Below, piece after piece: positions 22,429 to 34,335 of a DNA stretch of 64,000 nt. This DNA comes from Alitta virens (taxonomy: Eukaryota; Annelida; Polychaeta; Phyllodocida; Nereididae): positions 5,283,407-5,347,406 of the forward strand of contig OW028584.1 in assembly GCA_932294295.1 (NCBI GenBank). The letters run 5' to 3'. The notes beneath the pieces were generated by a model. That model was given only the letters and a program-made list of their open reading frames with translations. It did not search any database and was not told the DNA's origin. A program made the translations under genes and the position numbers. How positions within the stretch are numbered: position 1 is the first letter of the stretch; every line of letters starts with the position of its first letter.

Positions 22429-23454
22429 ACATAGAGCCCAGCTGAGAGGACAACAATTTGTCATCAACACCAGGTAGTTGCTAGCTGGACATGGGAGAAG
22501 GAATCCACAACTCAATCACAACATCTACAATACTCAAGCACAACTTAGGTATGATGAACAATAGCATCAGGTTTATAGTATAATAGAATCATGTTCACAG
22601 TCATAGTAATCAGAGTATAATAGAATGTATGTCAAGCCGACAGGGACATGTTCACAAAGAACTTTAGAATTAGGAAACAACAACATGGAATGAATTGAAA
22701 TTATAAAGATAGAGTAAGTAAGTAAAAGAATAAGAATTTCAGTGTTATGAAACAAGATACCTAGTTTTGGCCTGGAGACCAAAGAGTACATCTCAAATCC
22801 ATTAGGGATATGCGGGCCACATACAAAGACTAATAAAATGTCAATTAGTTAATGCACTCTCCTGGACGAAGCAAATGGCCTGCACAGAACAATTGCCCGA
22901 AAATGGGTGAATGTTTAATGATGGGATACAATAAAAAGGGGGAGTTTTATTACAGAAGATTGAAACTTTATGGCAAACTATGGGGATCCAAGATGGCTAA
23001 TGGGGCAGTATATGAGACCACAAATGGACTGAATGCAGTGGCTCATGATCAATCAGATTACTCAATTGTAAGGCCCATAAAATAACCAGGCACTAAGTCA
23101 CATGGGGGATGATGAGGGTCCTGGATCGATATGCAAAACGTACCATATATGGTAAGTACCATATATGGTAAGACAGGAGCTGTCAATCAACCTGGCTGCT
23201 CTTTGGTTTTGCATAGAACATACCCCAGATTCGGCCCATTGGTTCAGGGACAGGTGGCTGGACAGACTGGAGCTTTGGCCTGCCAGGCAACCCCCCTAAT
23301 TGGTCATTTCCAGTGCCCCATAGGATGCAGGTTTAGGGTTTCATGGATAACAGCAGGGAGGGCAGAAAATCCGGGTTTCGTGGGTTTTCAGAAGAGTGAT
23401 CAGTTGACTTAGCTACCGTCTATCGGTCAGGTTGTGAGCAAGTCAGGAGAAGAA

Positions 23455-23640
23455 GTAAGTTAAAATATTGCTCAATAGCAGCAGAAGTAGTAGTAGAAGT
23501 TTCACAAATACCTGATATAATACCCAGTAGTAGAAGAAGTAGTAGTAGTAGAGTGGCTAACTGAATAAACCACACCAAGCTTAAGTTGAGCTAAAATTGC
23601 ACAGGTTGCAGAAGTAGAAGTAGTAGAAGTAGAGTGATTT
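23455..23640 (+). repeat. Purine-rich GAAGTAGTAG repeat
   Basis: Irregular runs of GAAGTAGTA-type triplets at 23455-23500, 23525-23555 and 23605-23632 inside the 3.9-kb transposon. Simple-sequence expansion; no open frame of interest. Confidence 0.6.
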
Positions 23641-25057
23641 GAAACTAAGAGTCACACAATTCTGACAAGCAAATCAGACCGAGTACATTTGAGACTAAAC
23701 TCATTAGGGATCCATTGGGAAGGGATTTGATTGTTGGCCAATTGTATTGTATTTATGTGTTTGAATTGTATGTAAAGTGAAAGGGACAGGCATGTCCATA
23801 TTTTATTGCTTTATCTGAGCAATGATCAATGATTGATAATTGTTAATGAGTGTATGTGTGATCAACAGTTAAATTGAATGAGCTGAGAATAGTGACCTGA
23901 TCAGTCTACCTAACGAGGCATTAATTCATGCTGCTTTGATTACCAATGTAAGTGTATGTATTGATTATCAATAGTGAAACTTAGAGAAGATTAAAAAGGA
24001 TAATTTAACTTGACCTGAGAGCAGTTATTATAGGTCAAGTGTTGGATAGATGTGGTGATTATTGTGGGGACAGTGTGGTCCATTTGATATATATATATGT
24101 TGGCGTGTATCCAACAGAAGTAGAAGTAAGGTATAGTTAAGTCAGGAACAATTACTGAGAAAGGCTGAGAGAGTACTGAGTAAATAACAGTCAGCCTGTG
24201 TGCTTTCAGGAGTAGGATGGTTAATTAGCCATTATTTAGAAAGTATAAAGAGTTCCTTGAGTCCTGTACCATTGTGTGAATTAATGTGAGTTGTGTGCGA
24301 ATTAAGCATTCAATATTATTATTCGTTGTAAATTCTCTCAGAATATATTTCCAAAATATTACACCAATTCTTAGTTATCCTTGCATTGAAGTATACTGAA
24401 AGGCCACTGAGTATTAACCAGTGGGCCAGAAGATAAGATTGGGAAGTACATCCCTCTACGATATTCAAAGAACCAAAAAGTGGAATAGTAAAGATAATTT
24501 CATTTTTGGTCAGTATTGTGAAGTACTGAATAGCAGCTGAAGTGCACGTCAGCAGCTAGTGAATATCAGCAGGAAGGACATCCTTCATAAGAGTATATTG
24601 AAATAATAAGAGGCGGAACAGTAGAATTGGTTCCATTAATTTTGGTCAGAGAAAATAAATGAGAGTTGAGTTTGACAGCTAATGTTGCATGGCAATTAGG
24701 CTGTTAAGTTAATATTCAGTATATCAATAACCTAGCAGTAAATTGAGCTAGATATAGTGGTCAATCATTTAATATATGATGCCAAGTCGAAGGCAGTGCT
24801 GAGAAAAATATTGTGAATATTTTTCATGGTTTTATTAGATTTTTATTAAAGTTTCTCACAGCGCGAGTTAGTTTGCTAGATCCCCCAGATTTAGCTGAGT
24901 TGACACTCCAGATACGGGTACGTGTGATAATATAAGATGAACTTATAGAATTTATTTTTGTAATGAAGACTGATTCTCAAATAATACAAAAGTATGTCCA
25001 TGAAATTAACAATAAAGAATTAAAGGCATATAAATAAAGCTCATTCAAATACCAGAT

Positions 25058-25390
25058 AACTTTTTACTTGGTCTGCACTTAAAAACTTCTTAGAATTTCT
25101 AATAATATTAATGGGGAAGAAATTGGATCTGTACTTCATATCTGGTCAGCACTTTCCATTGCTGATATAAACTTGGTCTGCATTTTCTCATACCTGGTCT
25201 GCATATTTCTAAACCTGGTCTGCACTATATAGTAGTAACATACAACTGTTTCTGCACTTTCTCATCTGGTCAGCACTTTGTCAGACTTGGTCTGCATTTT
25301 ATCAGATCTGGTCTGCACTTTCTGTTACTAATATAAAACTTGTTCTGCACTCTTTCAAATCTGCATGGTCTGTTTACAGAATTCTTCTTT
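25058..25390 (+). repeat. Minisatellite, unit like CTGGTCTGCACTTTCTCA
   Basis: About ten degenerate copies of an 18-25 bp unit near the right end of the transposon. The inverse-orientation counterpart (TGAGAAARTGCAGACCAG words) lies at 44395-44780 in the related copy, so the array is part of the family. Confidence 0.7.
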
Positions 25391-25611
25391 CATGTACTCT
25401 TTCCTTTATTTTTTGTTTGTTATTATCTAATTTTTAATTAAGCTGGTGATTGCTAAAACTTCTTTTGGTCTGAATGGTCCACATTCTTCAATATACGGCT
25501 GAAATAGGGGTGTGTTGTATTAGTCTAAACAAACAAAATCTTGTTTGTTAATGTTTTAGCGCTGGTCCGCATGGTCCACGTGGTCCGCATTATACACTCA
25601 CCCCTGTTACA

Positions 25612-26483
25612 AATTCGTTTTTTGTGACAAGTCCCACAGATGGCGCCGCTGTTCATTGTTTGCAGTACTTTTAAGCCAGGTGGCGTTACAGACCGCATGT
25701 TTTGATGACGTCACACCAGTCAGACCACGGAGAAGCGTTGCTGGAATGCCATGTGCTTACTGACAAAGGTGAGAAAATGTGCCATAATAAGATTTTCTGA
25801 AATGCCAGCACTGGTTTTTATATTGACTGATACTAATGGATAGTCTATAAATGAGCCATGCAAATTAAAAAAAAGTCAAGGAATAGCTGATTCTTAATAA
25901 TAGTGATTATGGTAATTAACATGATTCTAGCACTTGCAATGGCAATGTTTGCATGCACCACAGCACAGGTTGTCAGTTGTAAACTTAATGTACTGAGCCA
26001 ATTGCAGGCACTGTGTGTCGGTAGAAGTAAGTGTCAGAATGTCCTGTAGTTTGTCACAATTCTCATGTAAAGATTTTCAGCTTGGCCCGGTTTGCTTTAA
26101 CACAGTAGATAGCAGTTTTTTAAAAATTGTCTTTTTTCTCTCAGCCACCTAATGAAGTTGTTGAAGATTATTGAGCTGATTACTGCAAATGCCACACTGT
26201 CACTGATGTAGACAGTTGGTTTATTTTGGCATAGAGGACCTAGCTGGCCCTCCACTGCCACTGCCTAATTACAAAAACGAGATGCGACTACATTGTAAGT
26301 AATACAAAATTTATTGCCATTTTAACTCCTATAATGTATACATTGTCTCCTGTCAACTTGTGTATCAATTTACATCAATGTAAAAATCCCTGGTAATATT
26401 TACAGAAATTATTTCTGTACTGTTTTAGGTAATCATGAACAATAATTTTAATCAATATTTAGACAACAATAACAAATAAGTTC
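25612..26483. other. No gene seen
   Basis: Includes TGACGTCAC near 25706 preceded by a GGTGGCG phrase, an arrangement also found upstream of the gene at 39452. I see no exon after it. Confidence 0.35.
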
Positions 26484-27088
26484 TTAATTTTCAGAATGAA
26501 TACAAGTGTTACAAAAGAACTGAGGATTGCCAAAGAAACAAAAATTATGATACTGGACCTGCAAGGCTTCAGGAAGACAACTTAGATGCATTACATGCAT
26601 GCAACGTAAATTTCCACACTTGGCTGCATCATTAATTGGATAAACAGAAATATCATCAAGGGACATCATCAAAGTGCAAACATCGCAATGCAAGTCAAAT
26701 GAGGACCGGACAATCGGGACATCGCCATTTAATTTCTGGATTTTCTAGACTTAGCAAGACTTGCAACTGTTCAATGATCTCAAGGCAGTGCAAATGCACC
26801 CAATATTCATCACAACTATCGCAGCCTACCCAGATTGGTTCGTTGATGTCAATACCCTCAGGTTTATTAAATTTTTTGCATTTGATGTCATTGTTTGTCA
26901 GTTTCGGTCCTTGTGGTTGCCTTAGACTTCAATTTTCCCATGCCCCCCTTCCCTTTCCCCTTATATATAGCCTTCCTTTTGTGCGTTATTGTCGGTAGGT
27001 CATGTTCAGTTGGTGTGGCAATCACAGTGTCATCAGTGTCTGCTGTCTTAATAGTTATCACAGGGTTGCCAGTAAGTGTGTCTGTCAC
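26484..27088 (-). pseudogene. Zinc-finger (PHD-like) coding remnants
   Basis: On the minus strand three open stretches in different frames follow each other. The first (27088-26888) encodes a Lys/Gly-rich linker with KGKGKGGMGK. The second (to a stop at 26695) encodes the second half of a PHD-type finger: CDSC, then H-x2-C in WVHLHC, then RCPDC. The third (26750-26484) encodes a full C4HC3 pattern: CDVC, C-x4-C, H-x2-C in HLSC, then CNTC. Frames two and three overlap by about 55 bp, and frame one ends in a stop just before the finger. A continuous protein would need frame changes or unseen introns. PHD fingers occur in chromatin proteins and at the ends of some transposase proteins. Most likely a decayed mobile-element gene. 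Confidence 0.45.
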
Positions 27089-28565
27089 TCAAGTCAAATG
27101 TCTGGCCTGTCCACTACGTCTGGAGTTGTTTTTTTTACTGCAGATGGGGTCATTTGGTGCAAGAAGCACTTGTGCAGCAATGGGATCTTTTATAAGTCCT
27201 TGCTTAACCAAGGCATTATTGTTGATTATACACGTTATACAAGGATTGATCCTACCACAAGCATTAAATAACCCGAAAATGATTTAAGCTGTTAAATGTG
27301 TTAATCAGTACAAACATAGCGTTTATTAATTTAGAGTGGCAAATATCAGAACTGAAATTAAACAAGCCCTGATTCCCCCAAAAACATCATTCAAGTTCGC
27401 TGTCGCTTGTTGCAATTTGGACGGTCTACAGCAATCTAGTCAACATGTAGATTCGTCAACAAGTACGGTTTTACATGAAATACTGATAACTTCACTTCCA
27501 ATTAACGTTTTTTCAAAATTCAAACAGATTCTGAATGCTCAGAATAAGATGAAATTTATCATGAATAGGCCCAGTTGAATACCAAGTTATATTGCAATTT
27601 GGTGCAAACATACACTATCACCAAAGAAAGAATGATTTTTTCCTAAATTTCTCTGCCAAATCACTTAAACAAAAACTTAATTTCTAGCAATTTATAAGTG
27701 GCAATGGCTATGGTTTCACAGAGCAAAAAACTAATTATTTAATTAATATATTTTGGGGATATTCTGATATGTATTTATTACTAGTGAAAATTTAAAGAGG
27801 CTTCAAACCACATAAGAAACAATGCGAAAAATATTAACACATTTAATTGAGTATATATAGGTAGAAAAAAGCAAATCTCAAGTAGTAGCTAAAGTTTGAC
27901 CTGATAGAAATTATAGATGAAAATACATATATATTGGTTTTAGAGTTAGTGGGAGTATAAATGAAGTGTTTGCAATATAAAACTATAGACTCACATTGTT
28001 TCAAACTTATACATATTGTAAACCTGTTTCTTTTAACATGGAGAAAAGAGTAGACTCTTGTCTCCATGGTTTTAAGGTGTGCATGTTTACTTAATTTTGG
28101 TTGCTAGCATGTATGATCAAGGGTGTTGTGTTGTTTGTGAGCTCCTGTAAACGCACAACAGGAATGTTAAAGCATTTAGAATATATATAAATATATAATA
28201 ACACTTTGAAAAATATGAATCTGATTTGTTTGGAAAATTTTGATATGATATAGTTATGTGAAGATAATCATTTTTCATAATTTTAATAAAAAATCAGGAT
28301 AAAATATCAGCCTCTTTGTATTTGTGCATGTGTGGGTGTGTCATTGAAACTCTTAATAATTACAATGTAATCAGGTAATACAATTGTCATAAAATATCTA
28401 TATATGTAAACATGGAATTGGTACAAGTGACGTATGTAAAATCGATAAATATTTAATAATCATCAGATGACATAAAATCACAGAAATTTATGACCATTAA
28501 AAGCAGATTTGTATATCACATATAACCAATAGGAATATCTATAGAATAATTACATATCTTCATAA
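27089..28565. other. No gene seen; one transposon-end-like word
   Basis: At 27418-27470 the phrase ACGGTCTACAGCAATCTAGT with following GTCAAC words resembles the sequence at 48218 (ACGGTCTACAGTCATCTCGT). It may be one end of the GACGACTTGACC word-array family. The rest is AT-rich with no exon. Confidence 0.4.
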
Positions 28566-28761
28566 GGCGACGGTTTTTTGATCTTTCGTTTCTCGACACC
28601 GCCGGCCAAACTTTTGCAGTGCCGCTCATTTAATAAATCAACAATTGTCTGGGCAAATATGTGTATTGCATCTGGGGATTTTTTTTTATTTTCCGACCGA
28701 CCGTCTCATGAAAAACGGTCCGAGAAAGTTCCGAGAAACATAAGATCAAAAAACCGTGGCC
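28566..28761. mobile_element. PIF/Harbinger-like MITE, 196 bp
   Basis: Ends are inverted: GGCGACGGTTTTTTGATCTT on the left and the inverse of GGCCACGGTTTTTTGATCTT on the right, continuing to TTTCTCG. TAA flanks both sides (28563-28565 and 28762-28764), the 3-bp target duplication known for Harbinger elements. No coding capacity. Confidence 0.8.
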
Positions 28762-29164
28762 TAATAATATATTTATTTTGTACTTCACTTCACACATATT
28801 CTTTAATTGGTCTGTCTTATAATCATTATTAATTGCAATGAGACGTAGGCCTACACCACTGGTGTAATCATCCATTACAATAGCTATCATTGCTCTCAAG
28901 TTGACTGATTAATTAATTGCACTTAACATTTAAGCAACAATAAGTATCTATGCAGTTTTGATGATAGATCTGAACTGTAATGTTGTATATCGATCTAAAT
29001 ATACAATCGGACTTTTCAGAAATTTTTCGGTTTCGGACATAGGATGTTTTGACTTGTATTCGTTGTACACTCATGGGGTACTACAATACATGTATGATCG
29101 CAATAATTTGGTTATCCCTAATTGCTATTCAAACTGATATAGAGAGTCAGATAAAAGAGAATTT

Positions 29165-29400
29165 CTCATTAATAAATGATGACGACTTGACCATGCTTGT
29201 TGACAAGTTTACCACCTTTGATTACGACTTTGCTGGCTTGGATGACGACTTAATTAAGAAAGCTGACCACTTCGCTTGATTGTGACGACTTGACTTGAGT
29301 GTTGACGAGTTTACTAACTAATAGGGACGGCTTCACTTTTTTGTGGACGACTTCACCAGATGTCGACTTTGCCTGTTGACGACTTGACCAACAATCATCT
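29165..29400. repeat. Word array GACGACTTGACC
   Basis: About ten variants of GACGACTT(G/C)ACC or GACGAGTTTAC in 235 bp. The same word fills 48240-48365. It looks like the terminal array of a non-autonomous element related in style to those at 20.2, 45.1 and 50.4 kb. Its partner end was not established. The 76-codon open frame over it is incidental. Confidence 0.55.
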
Positions 29401-30102
29401 GCTTTATGGACGATTTGTAAAAACATGTTGTGAAACCACTCTACTTAATTTGGACCCCAGTGTAATTCCTACGCACTCATTAAACCTTGTTGGGACGGTC
29501 AATGTAAATGCCTTGCCTTCGATCCACATTTCTTCATTCATGGATTTGAATGGCACATAATTATGTCGATATATATCAATGAATTTTTATTTTATGAAAT
29601 CACAATTAGTGTGTGAACATGGAACTACTTGTTTGTGCGTAGCGCCATTAAGCATGGCAGTAAAATGTTGTCTGCAACTCAATTTACAGATATTAACATT
29701 TGAGGAGGTTATAATAGCTCACAACTATGCTCAGTTTGTCCACAATTTGGCATAAAAAATTGAAGTGATGATGTAGTGTTCAGACAGTTCTGGCAGCTGA
29801 TAGAGATAGAGTGATTCCTTATTTTTCCTCTGCAAAAAAGCCAATTTATCAGTTCGGTCCCTTCAACATCGCTAAAAGCCATAAATGCTCAAATAATAAT
29901 GCAATTTTTATTATTATTTTTTATTTTTCCTTTCAAATTATACCGATTACACTCAAATTCATCCTATTAATCTAAAATGCAAGCTTTTACCAAAAAGCCT
30001 TACCAAAGTTAATTTTATTACTCCTATAATATCATTGATAATTATATACCTGTGTGAATAAAAATCACTCGTTAATCATAGTTTTGCAAAAATAGAACAA
30101 GA
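29401..30102. other. No gene seen
   Basis: AT-rich with no recognisable exon, inverted repeat or shared repeat. Confidence 0.4.
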
Positions 30103-30356
30103 TACATAGATATATATATAAATGGATAGATAGATAGATGGATAGACAGATAGATATATTATAAATATAGATAGAGAAATTAGATAGATAGATAGTTAGT
30201 AGATAGTAGATATATAGATAGATGGATAGACAGATGGATAGACAGATAGATAGTAGATAGGTAGATAGATAGATAGACAGATCAATAGATATATAGTAGA
30301 TATATAGATAGATAGATAGATAGATAGATTTGATAGTTAGATAGATAGATAGATAG
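30103..30356. repeat. GATA microsatellite
   Basis: Interrupted (GATA)n/(TAGA)n over about 250 bp with single-base variants. The minus-strand open frame of Tyr/Ile/Leu runs is a by-product. Confidence 0.95.
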
Positions 30357-30449
30357 CCCACTAGTCTCAGGCCTCCCACCCCACGTGGCAGTGACTATTA
30401 AAATACCAGAGGTCGCCACAATCGTTAGTTCCGAAAACAGCCGCTAGGG

Positions 30450-30540
30450 GCGCCACTAAATTTGGTAACCCAAATCCCGAGTGAATCCGGTTGAATGGCT
30501 TGAGACCAAGGTGTTTAGATTAACGATGGTCGACTGTATT
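30450..30540 (-). mobile_element. Pogo/Tigger-like end fragment, copy 3
   Basis: Read on the minus strand it starts ATACAGTCGACCATCGTTAA and has GAATCCGGTT-like phrases in reverse further in. Only about 90 bp match the other two copies; the inner part is lost. Confidence 0.45.
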
Positions 30541-30708
30541 CCATTCCACTAAGTTTAAGATGAAACTGAAAGCATATTATGTGAAATATGGGATGGAATT
30601 ATTAGTTATATGAAACAATAGAAGCTTGTAGTTTAGATAATTTGCCTTTCATTTCGTAAATATTAATGTTTTTCTGCCTTAAAAAATTGTCCTGTGTTTT
30701 CCTTTCAG

Positions 30709-31199
30709 GTGAAAGTGATTCGAGACAAAGAGGAAACTCTCCAAACAGATGATGGCACATTCAACGAAGGAATGTTGAACCAACTGCAACCTGAAGCCTT
30801 GAACTTCATGGTAAAAAAATTTAAAGTAAAGCCCTTTGTAGTTTAATACTTAGTTAAGACTTAAGTATGCTTTATAAATTAATATAAATGTTCAATGAAT
30901 AAACACGCTACTGGGTCTTAAGCTAATCAGGTTAAGTGACGAGTTACCAGGTGCGGACATAATAATGATATGATAAGGCTTGGAGTCCACCCATGTTACA
31001 CATTTACCCCATGGGTGGGATCAGTTACTTGCCTCAGCAAAGACCTAGAGTACAAGGCACCTCCAATTTAATGTCAAGCGATCAACATCCAGCTGGGATA
31101 TAGCTCATGAAGAGTAAAAACAAGCCAAAAACAACCAATTGTCTGTATTCTTTCTTTCAGCGAGAAGTGGCAATATTACTGCATTGGACAGACACTTGA
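30709..31199 (+). CDS. Two orphan exons, probable gene 3' end
   Basis: An acceptor TTTCCTTTCAG precedes an exon at 30709-30810. It is open only in phase 0 and encodes 34 residues (VKVIRDKEETLQTD at its start). It ends at a GTAAAA donor. A second acceptor TTCTTTCAG at 31161 precedes CGAGAAGTG and encodes REVAILLHWTDT before a TGA at 31197-31199. The exon may run on to a GTAAGG donor at 31258 as 3' UTR. I do not recognise the protein. These could be terminal exons of the ankyrin gene at 3-7 kb, but its GTAAGT donor at 6776 is in another phase, so that link is doubtful. Confidence 0.35.
30935..31120 (-). mobile_element. Interspersed repeat family R1, copy 1
   Basis: On the minus strand it reads CTCTTCATGAGCTATATCCC, then GTGCCTTGTACTCT, GCTGAGGCAAGT, CCCACCCATGGGGTAAATG and CTTATC. 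The same order occurs at 43797, 53125, 55785 (minus) and 63245. It lies inside the intron between the two orphan exons. Confidence 0.75.
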
Positions 31200-31599
31200 A
31201 TCATATGGAACTTAGGATTAACTGAGAAGTCTGCGAAAGAAGACCCTGAATTAATGGTAAGGTTCCTAAGTGATGTGTGATGAAATAATCCTGAATACTA
31301 TATTATACAATAGTTATATGATTATGTGGTTTTTAATGCACTCCTATATCTATATGAAGATAGGTAAGTGATATGTTATGAATTATTAAAAAACGACATA
31401 AGTTTTTATTTAATTAGTTGTCCCACAAGCGTTTGCCTAAATATGTAACATTGCCTAGCGATGACAGCACTTATGCTTTAACTAATACCAAAGCTCCTGA
31501 CTCCATTAATTGGCTCCTCGTTTTAAGAGGCAGCTATGTCATTTTTGCCTAATAAAGATGGCAATTTTTTCCAAACATTGATGAAGTCTCGTCATGTAT

Positions 31600-31690
31600 T
31601 AATTAAAATTATAATATAATGTAATGTAATGTAATATAATAAAATAAAATAAAATATAATATAATATAATAAATTAAAATATAGGCCTAC
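31600..31690. repeat. AT-rich microsatellite
   Basis: Irregular TAATG/TAATA/AAAAT pentamer repeats over about 90 bp. Confidence 0.8.
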
Positions 31691-33245
31691 TCATTATAGA
31701 TGTGAAATAAATTGTTATTATCTCAAACATTGACAAGGCAGTTTATGCAGATATAAATATTAGAAGTTAAGAACATTTATGAATTTATAATGACAAATAT
31801 AGTGTCCATTTTGTTATTTTATTAATATGATTAAAATCAGGAATACAAGAGGAGTAGTACTTTAATATAATTTTATAATTACAAAAAAAATTTAGCAAAA
31901 TATTTTATGTTTTATTTATGCACTTTTACAATTTATTCTTTGATAGAAGCACTTCAATAGTTTTTCTACATGGTGAACTGTATGACTTATTAATTTATAA
32001 CAGGCCTATTATGATTGTTTTAGCTATAGGATACGGCTTAATAAATTCTAATAATGTGGCCTCATGAGTCAGGACTACCACAGGTTATAATTCTCTATAT
32101 TTCAATTCAATTTTATTTTATTTTTTTCAAACCTGCTGGACATGATGCCTTCTGGCATATTATGCCCATTTATATACATGTATAAATGATAAATTATTTG
32201 GACAATAATTTGAGATAAATATAAAAGAAATTTACCTATGTATAATGATAAAACAAATGACATAGATACACTATAAAAAATATGATAATGATTAACAAAT
32301 CAATTAAAGATTTTATTTAGAAATTAACAGCTGCTCTACATATTATGTTGTTGTATTTATGACATGTATGAGATAGGTACATATACAGTATATGCATTGT
32401 ATTGCATTCTATTTTGTAAGTAAATATTGCCTGACTTTCTTTTTAAAATACAGGCAAACTATTTTGCACCTTAAAATCTTTAGCCCCTCTGACAAATACT
32501 GAGTCTCATTATGGGAATTCTTAGTTCGGTTCATTTACGTGTGCTATGATGAGTTTCTTCATTAAAAATGAAACATATTTGTAAATACATCAGGGAAATT
32601 CCTGTTTTTCACTTTTTGCGTGAAGATGAGAATTTGATAAATATGAAGCTCAGGAATTCTCAGAACTTTTAAATCCTCTCTGATACAGAGGTACACTTGG
32701 ACTTTGATGTGGGACACATTCAATATATGAAATAATAACACTTTAATCATTTCACAATAGAAAAAAAAGTTGTAAAAATGCCTAGAAAGCGATGGTTTAT
32801 CCAGAAAACAAAACAAAAAAAAACACACTACCTACTATAATTATAATGTTTTCTATACGTTTTTAAAATTATCATTATTAATATATTAATTTAATTATTT
32901 TTTACTAATTAAGATATTCTTTCTTACTTTTTTTTAAATCAATTTTTTTTTACAATTATTAATGCCAGTTATTAGATATTGCAAGGTATAATAAACAAAT
33001 AGACCTAGACCAGCAGATTACTTGCGTAAAACTGCCCTGCATTTAATTTTTCTATCTTTTTGTCTTTTTTTTTCCTGACATATACATATTGTATATTTAT
33101 GCAAAAGGGCGACTGTACCAAGATAAGAAACCGGCCACTTGTGAGGACGACCACTTGCGAGGAAGGCAAATTGTATTTTTCTTGGGAAATAGATATTCAT
33201 ATTATACAATTACCAAATGATTAACTGATAATAAGTGTACTAGCG
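31691..33245. other. No gene seen
   Basis: Very AT-rich with long A and T runs, stops in all frames, and no inverted repeat that I could pair. Confidence 0.4.
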
Positions 33246-33254
33246 ATGGGATCA

Positions 33255-33365
33255 TTGTTAAAGGTAGCAGGTCGATTCATCACTGCGTTATTTGTCCCCG
33301 CCAAAACAGGTCCATTCGTCAACCGAAAAGAGTCTGTTTGTCACCCGAAACTGGTCTTAATTACC
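33255..33365 (+). mobile_element. End fragment of word-array family C
   Basis: GGTAGCAGGTCGATTCATC, then CCCCGCCAAAACAGGTCCAT and TCAACCGAAAAGAGTC, match the left part of the element at 45101-46024 (TGGTAGCAGG, CCCCGCCAAAACAAGACCAT). No right end was found, so it is a truncated relic. Confidence 0.55.
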
Positions 33366-34230
33366 CTCAGCACAGCATCAGTAATACAACATGATATTCA
33401 AATATATACCACAGCAACAAAATCATTAATAATTCATAAATTCCTTCTTTTCTTTTCTTTTTCCATGATATGGTCAAGTGTCATAGATTGTAATAGGTTC
33501 TTGATGAAGAAATAATTACATCACACATTGTTTTATCTGCCATTACTTATTGAATTGTATTGCTGGCTATTGTAAAAAAATAATTAAAAATATATAATAT
33601 ATCTATGAAATAAAGTAAAATTTGGTTACTTTCTGGTTAATCAGCTGGTCTTTTCAATAATACAAGTTAATTGGACATCTTTTTTTCCGTGGTCCTAGGT
33701 TCTCAGTCAGAGACAGCCATCCACTTATTAATTTTGCAGCAAGCACAACAATTTACCCAGTGGATGCAGTCTTTATATGTTCTAAATTAAATGGAAAACA
33801 AGTTGGGAAGAATTATTGATGTATTCATAAATCAGTATGCATTTTCCTACACAGAGCCACTTCAATACGATAAGGCAGTCAAAAACATTTTAAAAAATCC
33901 AAAAATATTAGATTTAGATAATCCCACTGCTAATCTCATCAGAAGCAGAATGTCAATTTTTGAGATGACCCCTTCTCTCAAGCAAGGATAAGTGCTGCCA
34001 TCTATAATTCAGCTGAAGCATCTGCAAGGAGCATACATTTTAGGTGGTCGGGTTTACCCTCAACATGGACAGAATAAGACTCCTGCTACTTTAAACATTG
34101 ATTTATTGATTTTTCAAACATACCCATGCAAAAAACAAATATTTTTTTCACTATGAAATAGCATAATATGCTATATTTCTGTATCTGATCAGTTTTGACT
34201 TTTAGCATGGATATGCTCCCTAGTCTGACG
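33366..34230. other. No gene supported
   Basis: A 66-codon open frame starts at 33791 (MENKLGRIIDVFINQ) and looks somewhat protein-like with charged helices. It has no recognisable family, splice context or neighbour, so I do not call it a gene. Confidence 0.3.
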
Positions 34231-34232
34231 TC

Positions 34233-34335
34233 ATGGCCAACATCATGAAGAGCGTCGTCGATTCAAACTCTGAGGTAGTTATGCGTGAAGTAGAGAATGC
34301 AAATATTTACAACGACGCTCTTCATGCTGTTGGAC
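34233..34335. mobile_element. Hairpin MITE with 25-bp arms, plus a decayed third arm
   Basis: CATCATGAAGAGCGTCGT at about 34240-34257 pairs with ACGACGCTCTTCATGCTG at about 34311-34328. A further related arm, GTCATGAAGAGCATTGCC, is at 34475. Two direct copies of AATAGACCAAAT(C/A)TTAAGCG at 34396 and 34553 show an extra duplication nearby. Confidence 0.6.

Larger units (their letters stand above)
21699..25602. mobile_element. 3.9-kb non-autonomous DNA transposon with 40-bp TIRs
   Basis: Terminal inverted repeats read GTGAGTGTATAATGCGGACC and continue to TGCGGACCAGC on both ends, with only a few mismatches over about 40 bp. The flanking duplication CCTGTTACA is at 21690-21698 and 25603-25611 (9 bp; 8 bp if one C is given to the element). 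The interior has no transposase frame. It holds DR5-type repeats (22258-22428), GAAGTAGTAG-rich stretches (23470-23640) and a minisatellite (25058-25390). Duplications of 8-9 bp suit hAT-, KDZ- or P-like mechanisms; I cannot choose between them. A related, shorter copy is at 44285-46062. Confidence 0.8.

Noticed and set aside
30065..30379. 104-codon minus-strand frame of Tyr, Ile, Leu and Ser runs
   Set aside because: Translation of the GATA microsatellite.
33791..33991. 66-codon frame MENKLGRIIDVFINQ
   Set aside because: Protein-like composition but no family, splice context or partner; too short to support.
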